NCBI GenBank assembly: GCA_002825465.1
Contig: PJER01000087.1
Coordinates: 1-8,518, forward strand
DNA: 8,518 nucleotides
Direction: 5' to 3'
Origin: Candidatus Thorarchaeota archaeon MP8T_1
GTDB lineage: Archaea; Asgardarchaeota; Thorarchaeia; Thorarchaeales; Thorarchaeaceae
Under the pieces are notes generated by a model that was not told where the DNA came from, made no database searches, and saw nothing but the letters and a program-made list of their open reading frames with translations. A program made the position numbers and the translations under genes. Shown here in pieces: positions 6,736-8,518 of this stretch (its first letter is position 1; every line of letters begins with the position of its first letter).

Positions 6736-8169
6736 GTGGTAGATGTTCTCGTTATAGCGGGAAGTAAAAGCGACGAGGCTATTGTTGATAAAGCTAGGAC
6801 TATTCTGGATGAATTCGGAATCAGTCACAAAATCGAGTATGCATCTGCACACAGAGAGCCTGACAAAGTTAAGACCATCGTGACCCAAAGTGATGCGAAA
6901 GTAATGATTGCAATCGCTGGACTCTCAGCAGCGTTGCCAGGTGTGGTAGCTTCTTACACAGATAAACCCGTAATAGGAGTTCCAGTCAATGTGGCTCTAG
7001 ACGGACTTGATGCCCTTCTATCAATGATGCAGATGCCAAAGGGCGTTCCTGTCGCCACCGTGGGCATAAATAATGGTCAGAATGCCGCACATCTAGCAGC
7101 AAGGATCTTGGGTGTTAAGACCTCAAAGAAGAAAACACCAACAACTTACGCCGAAGCAGGTGTTGATGAGTCACTAGTAACAAAGGGATTGGAAGTACTC
7201 GGGAAATATGTGAGAGAATCTTTCAAACAAGGTGTGGTCATGCAGGATTTTGGGCATTATGCGAATACTGTGAAAATATCAAATGATCTCTGCCTTGCTG
7301 TTTCTACAGATGGAGTCGGAAGTAAAGTTCTCGTTGCTGAAATGGTCGGAAGATATGATACCATCGGGATTGACTGCGTCGCTATGAATGTGAATGACTT
7401 AATTTGCATTGGAGCTACACCTATCGCATTCGTTGACTACCTTGCTTCTGAAGCGCCTCTTCCATTGGATATTATTCAACAGATAGGTCAAAGCCTTCTC
7501 TCGGCGTGCATTCAATCAGGAATACCTATACTGGGTGGAGAAACTGCGATTCTTCCGGATATGATTCGAGGTCAAAATGGAATAGGATTAGATCTAGCCG
7601 GAACAGCAGTTGGAGTTGCAAAGCCCGAAGAGCTCTTCGATGGAGGTGATATACGCCCAGGAGATGCTATAATTGGAATTGCCTCTAATGGAATTCACTC
7701 TAATGGTTTCACTTTGGCTCGTAAGATCTTGTTCTCGAAGTATAATGTATCAGATACTCTTCCCTGGAATATTACACTTGGAGACGAATTACTTCGCCCG
7801 ACGACAGTCTATGTACCTCACTTTAAAGCACTCAGAAATGCTGATGTCAATATCAAAGGTATGGCACATATCACAGGTTCGGGCTATCGAAAAATTCTAA
7901 GACTTGGACAATTCAAGTTTTCAATTGAAGAATTTCCAGACATCCCACCAATCTTTTCACTCATTCAGAGCACTGGAAATATTGCTTGGGAAGAGATGTT
8001 CTCAACATTTAACATGGGTATTGGCCTAGTGATTGTCGTACCAAGAGAAGATGTGGAACATGCACTAAAGGCAATTTCGACTCTACATAAAGCGTATAGA
8101 ATGGGAAAGGTCGCGGAATCCGATTCAGGTGTAGTAGAAATCATACCATATGGAGTGAGGTTGGAGTGA
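6736..8169 (+). CDS. purM: PurE-PurM fusion: AIR carboxylase/N5-CAIR mutase fused to AIR synthetase
   Basis: A single 477-residue frame contains two purine enzymes. Residues 1 to about 127 are PurE, with AGSKSD (8-13), SAHREPD (37-43), [18 protein letters not shown], the [16 protein letters not shown] segment and [11 protein letters not shown]. Residues about 133-477 are PurM, which closes FGAM to AIR with ATP. It begins TTYAEAGVD, then STDGVGSK (190-197), [29 protein letters not shown] (266-275), [37 protein letters not shown] and FNMGIG (425-430). The PurM part is full length (about 345 residues). The junction (TSKKKTPTT) is short, lysine-rich and has no stop or internal start signal. PurM makes AIR and PurE consumes it, so the fusion joins consecutive steps. 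Whether PurE acts as class I mutase or class II carboxylase is not settled by sequence. The GTG start is 7 bases after the purL stop. Confidence 0.95.
   Translation: MVDVLVIAGSKSDEAIVDKARTILDEFGISHKIEYASAHREPDKVKTIVTQSDAKVMIAIAGLSAALPGVVASYTDKPVIGVPVNVALDGLDALLSMMQMPKGVPVATVGINNGQNAAHLAARILGVKTSKKKTPTTYAEAGVDESLVTKGLEVLGKYVRESFKQGVVMQDFGHYANTVKISNDLCLAVSTDGVGSKVLVAEMVGRYDTIGIDCVAMNVNDLICIGATPIAFVDYLASEAPLPLDIIQQIGQSLLSACIQSGIPILGGETAILPDMIRGQNGIGLDLAGTAVGVAKPEELFDGGDIRPGDAIIGIASNGIHSNGFTLARKILFSKYNVSDTLPWNITLGDELLRPTTVYVPHFKALRNADVNIKGMAHITGSGYRKILRLGQFKFSIEEFPDIPPIFSLIQSTGNIAWEEMFSTFNMGIGLVIVVPREDVEHALKAISTLHKAYRMGKVAESDSGVVEIIPYGVRLE
8152..8160 (+). promoter_or_regulatory. Ribosome binding site of purD
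   Basis: GGAGTGAGG lies 5 bases before the GTG at 8166 and within the last codons of purE-purM. It supports a coupled GTG start for purD. Confidence 0.6.
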
Positions 8170-8518
8170 CACGGGTTTTATTATTAGGAAATGGGGCAAG
8201 AGAACATGCAGTCGCAATATCACTTGTTCATTCGGGAGTTGAACTTTATGCTCATATGGAGCAAAAAAATCCAGGGATAGCACAACTATCAAAAAGAGTG
8301 ACAATTGGATCGATAACCGATCCAAAGAAGATCCCGGACTTATTTGGAGTTGATTATGTCTTCGTGGGGCCAGAAGCACCGTTAGCTTCAGGTGTTTCCA
8401 ATTTTATCATTTCACAAGGAGTGCCCTGTGTCGCTCCGAATCAGGCTGCTGGAATGATTGAAACCAGTAAATCGTTTGCTCGAATAGTGATAGAGCAGAC
8501 CACACCTCAGGCAAATCC
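8166..8518 (+). CDS. purD: Phosphoribosylamine-glycine ligase PurD (N-terminal part; 3' end outside window)
   Basis: PurD (GAR synthetase) is an ATP-grasp ligase that joins glycine to phosphoribosylamine, the product of PurF. The frame starts at GTG 8166, overlapping the previous stop as GTGA, and stays open to the window end, giving 117 complete codons of a protein normally about 420-450 residues long. The N-terminus reads [16 protein letters not shown], with the family's G-N/G-G-x-REHA phosphate-binding motif at residues 8-15. NPGIAQL and the strongly diagnostic [12 protein letters not shown] (66-77) follow, then a [21 protein letters not shown] stretch corresponding to the family's GP-x-x-A-A-x-LE-x-SK-x-FAK. 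Catalytic ATP-grasp residues lie beyond the edge. The frame has no stop in the window. Confidence 0.95.
   Translation, partial: MTRVLLLGNGAREHAVAISLVHSGVELYAHMEQKNPGIAQLSKRVTIGSITDPKKIPDLFGVDYVFVGPEAPLASGVSNFIISQGVPCVAPNQAAGMIETSKSFARIVIEQTTPQAN

Noticed and set aside
7114..7150. Separate start for PurM inside the PurE-PurM frame
   Set aside because: No ATG/GTG with a ribosome binding site occurs at the junction and the frame is continuous.
8125..8379. Minus-strand 84-codon frame at the purM/purD junction
   Set aside because: It overlaps the clear purD N-terminus ([15 protein letters not shown]) on the plus strand and has no ribosome binding site or recognisable protein features.

Overview
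The window is a dense, single-direction (+ strand) cluster of de novo purine (IMP) biosynthesis genes. It almost certainly comes from an archaeon. Two genes in tandem encode PurP, the formate- and ATP-dependent FAICAR synthetase family that is typical of archaea and replaces the bacterial PurH transformylase. The separate small PurL, PurQ and PurS subunits, the archaeal-looking PurE and PurM sequences, the frequent GTG starts and GGAG/GTGAGG-type ribosome binding sites fit this. The DNA is moderately AT-rich with many AGA/AGG/CGA arginine codons. I cannot place the organism to phylum from the sequence alone.

Layout: 1-750, 3' part of purF (step 1); 747-1700, a canonical PurP; 1701-1801, the only sizeable gap; 1802-2875, a second, divergent PurP paralogue; 2906-3871, a PurC-PurS fusion; 3871-4566, purQ; 4560-6728, purL; 6736-8169, a PurE-PurM fusion; 8166-8518, 5' part of purD, running off the window. 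Gene junctions mostly overlap by 1 to 7 bases, or are separated by less than 10 bases, which suggests one transcript and translational coupling. I see no tRNA, rRNA, CRISPR, mobile element, repeat array or clear terminator.

Together the genes cover PRPP amidation (PurF), GAR synthesis (PurD), FGAM synthesis (PurS/PurQ/PurL), AIR synthesis (PurM), AIR carboxylation or CAIR formation (PurE), SAICAR synthesis (PurC) and FAICAR synthesis (PurP). Not seen here are GAR formylation (PurN/PurT), PurB, PurK and any IMP cyclohydrolase (PurO/PurH); these may lie outside the window.

The points of most interest are the two unusual fusions (PurC-PurS and PurE-PurM), the tandem PurP pair whose second member lacks the glycine-rich ATP loop and the GTN motif of the first, and a PurE domain with mixed class signatures. 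No wholly unknown system is visible. The novelty lies in gene architecture and in the unassigned role of the second PurP.
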